A DNA stretch of 64,000 nt from Cristatella mucedo (Eukaryota > Bryozoa > Phylactolaemata > Cristatellidae). Positions 62,475 through 64,000 of the stretch are shown here, piece by piece. The notes under the pieces were generated by a model. It had not been told where the DNA came from, searched no databases, and was given only the letters and a program-made list of their open reading frames with translations. Made by a program: the position numbers and the translations under genes. Location of the stretch: contig WPIO01000011.1 in NCBI GenBank assembly GCA_009760855.2, forward strand, positions 6,457,501-6,521,500, in the 5' to 3' direction. Each line of letters opens with the position of its first letter. Positions within the stretch are counted from its first letter, which is position 1.

Positions 62475-63640
62475 CAGGTGCTTTACTGTTGCTGCAAAGT
62501 ATACACGATCGAATGGTTAGTGGTAGCATGCTCAATAAACAAGAATAACATGGTTAGGGGTGACATGCAGAGTCAGCATGCAAATGTGGTTGGTGGCAGC
62601 ATGCAATGTCAACATAAGCACCGAAAGGGCGAATCACTAAATGCTGTGATAAATAGGTTTGTGGTTTTTTTAATGCGGTCAAGTCAAGGGATGTCATGAG
62701 TGAGTGTGAGTCAAGGATGTCGTGAGTGAGTTCCAGGCTTTGGGAGCATACAAACTAAAGGCACGGTCTCCAAAGGATTTGAGGTTTGTACGAGGTACAG
62801 GTAAACTGTTAGTCTCTGAAAAGCATGCGGTACGATGCTTGGCCTGGTGGGGAGTAGATCTGATAAGTAGGCTGGAGTCAAAGAATAAAGGGACCTGAAA
62901 GCAAGAAAACAAAACCTTGAAGTCGATGCGTCGATTGACTGGGAGCCAGTGCAGGTCGGCAAGAAGTGGTGAGATGTGGCAACTGCGATGCTCACGCCGG
63001 ACAAGCCTAGCTGCAGAGTTTTGCACCAGCTGTAAGCGCCCGATTGCACATGCCGGTAGGCCAGAAAGCAGTGAGTTACAGAAGTCAAGACGGGATGTCA
63101 CAAAGGCATGGACCAACTTAGACGTGGTATCTTTATCTAAACAAGCTCGAATTTTACCAATTTAATGTAGCTGAAATTAGGTCGACTTGACTGTGGAGCT
63201 GAGGTAGTCGTCCAATGAAAGGTCGCTTTGGAACATGACACCTAGATTTTGAACAGATTCAGCAGGAGATATGCTGGCAGAGCCGATTTTGACTTTCCAA
63301 TTTCTCAATCATACTTGGTTTGCCCATAACTGCTAAGTTGGTTTTCTCATTCAATTTAAGAAAATTCGCTGCCATCCATGTACGGATGTCATCAATACAT
63401 ACAGCAAGGGAGTTGAGAGAATTCGACGTGCTGGGAGGGATCAAATCAAAGGTACAACAGAGTGTCACCTGCATAGAAGTGAAAGCCTAGATTATGCTTG
63501 GCAATCACATAGGCAAGAGGGAGAGTATAAACCGTGAAAAGAACTGGACCAAGCACGGAGCCCTGAGGTATTCCATATTTCAGAGGTTCCTTGGATGATC
63601 TTTCTCCGGCAGGGCTGCTTCTCAGCAATATCTAGTGCAC
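62475..63640 (-). mobile_element. LINE-A 3' half on opposite strand
   Basis: On the - strand: RT segment [20 protein letters not shown] (63600-63540), catalytic box FYAGD (first Asp changed) at about 63480, post-RT block VHAFVTSRLDFCNSLLSGLP, and the C-terminal block. The tail hairpin is partly missing where it abuts the + copy tail-to-tail at 62475. Confidence 0.9.
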
Positions 63641-63746
63641 TGCATGGCCCGTGGAGTAGACCCAGAGCTCAGAATTCTGAAAGATCAGCTGGTCAGACTT
63701 CCAACTGTTCAGCATGGTAAAAAAACCAAAGTAAGACCCCAGCATG

Positions 63747-63792
63747 TGGGTAAGAACTCTCTCTTTCTCTCTCTGTCTCCCAATCCATCTCG

Positions 63793-63866
<74 letters not shown>

Positions 63867-63887
63867 CATCTCTCTCTCTCTCTCTCG
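63747..63887 (+). repeat. (CT)n microsatellite
   Basis: About 140 bp of CT with short interruptions (cccaatccatctcg and catccat). The frames through it are meaningless. Confidence 0.95.
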
Positions 63888-64000
63888 AACCACGCAGTTG
63901 CTACTGTATAGCCAGCTTGAGCAAGGATGCACACCGTATCTACAACACAACTAAACGTAGAGAGTCTGCCGTGTTGCTTAGCAACACATATTGGCCAAAC
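63888..64000. other. Unassigned window end
   Basis: Too short to interpret. Confidence 0.5.

Overview
This is invertebrate nuclear DNA. The two genes identified are split by GT-AG introns, and the space between them is filled with LINEs, tRNA-derived SINEs, DNA-transposon debris and long di- and trinucleotide repeats. There is no operon, Shine-Dalgarno or CRISPR signal. The ciliary gene RIB43A implies an animal with motile cilia or flagellate sperm. I could not fix the phylum from sequence alone.

Three host genes can be supported. (1) A complete RIB43A/RIBC-family gene lies on the + strand at 26704-31594: five exons, 379 residues, a microtubule inner protein of axonemal doublets. A likely RFX X-box sits upstream and a poly(A) signal downstream. 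(2) A complete LIN37 gene lies on the + strand at 34911-50138: six exons, about 260 residues, a MuvB/DREAM-complex subunit. Its last 22 codons sit in a tiny exon after an 8.7-kb, transposon-filled intron. (3) A long GC-rich open frame of 777 codons lies on the - strand at 58779-56446. It encodes a low-complexity, basic, Ser/Ala-rich protein that I do not recognise, with cyclin-docking-like and CDK-site-like motifs.

Two L2/CR1-like LINE lineages dominate the rest. LINE-A ends in a conserved hairpin followed by (ATT)n and is present in more than 20 pieces. LINE-B ends in an ATTAC tail; its best copy, at 14150-17347, keeps an intact apurinic-type endonuclease domain but has a broken reverse transcriptase. 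tRNA-headed SINEs are scattered through the window. One is a chimera carrying the LINE-A tail hairpin, and another has inserted into a LINE-A copy. DNA transposons include Tigger/pogo-like MITEs, a Tc1-like transposase fragment, and two foldback/Mutator-like elements with repetitive ends and exact 9-bp target duplications (11262-11952 and 44920-46187).

Layout: 1-13 kb is repeats plus a CpG-rich stretch at about 2.9-3.7 kb; 14-20 kb is LINE-B and LINE-A; 20-23 kb is SINEs; 23.2-25.95 kb is a large inverted duplication; 26.6-32 kb is RIB43A; 34.9-50.7 kb is LIN37; 51-54 kb is a long LINE-A copy; 56-59 kb is the unknown - strand gene; 61-64 kb is three abutting LINE-A copies and a (CT)n tract.
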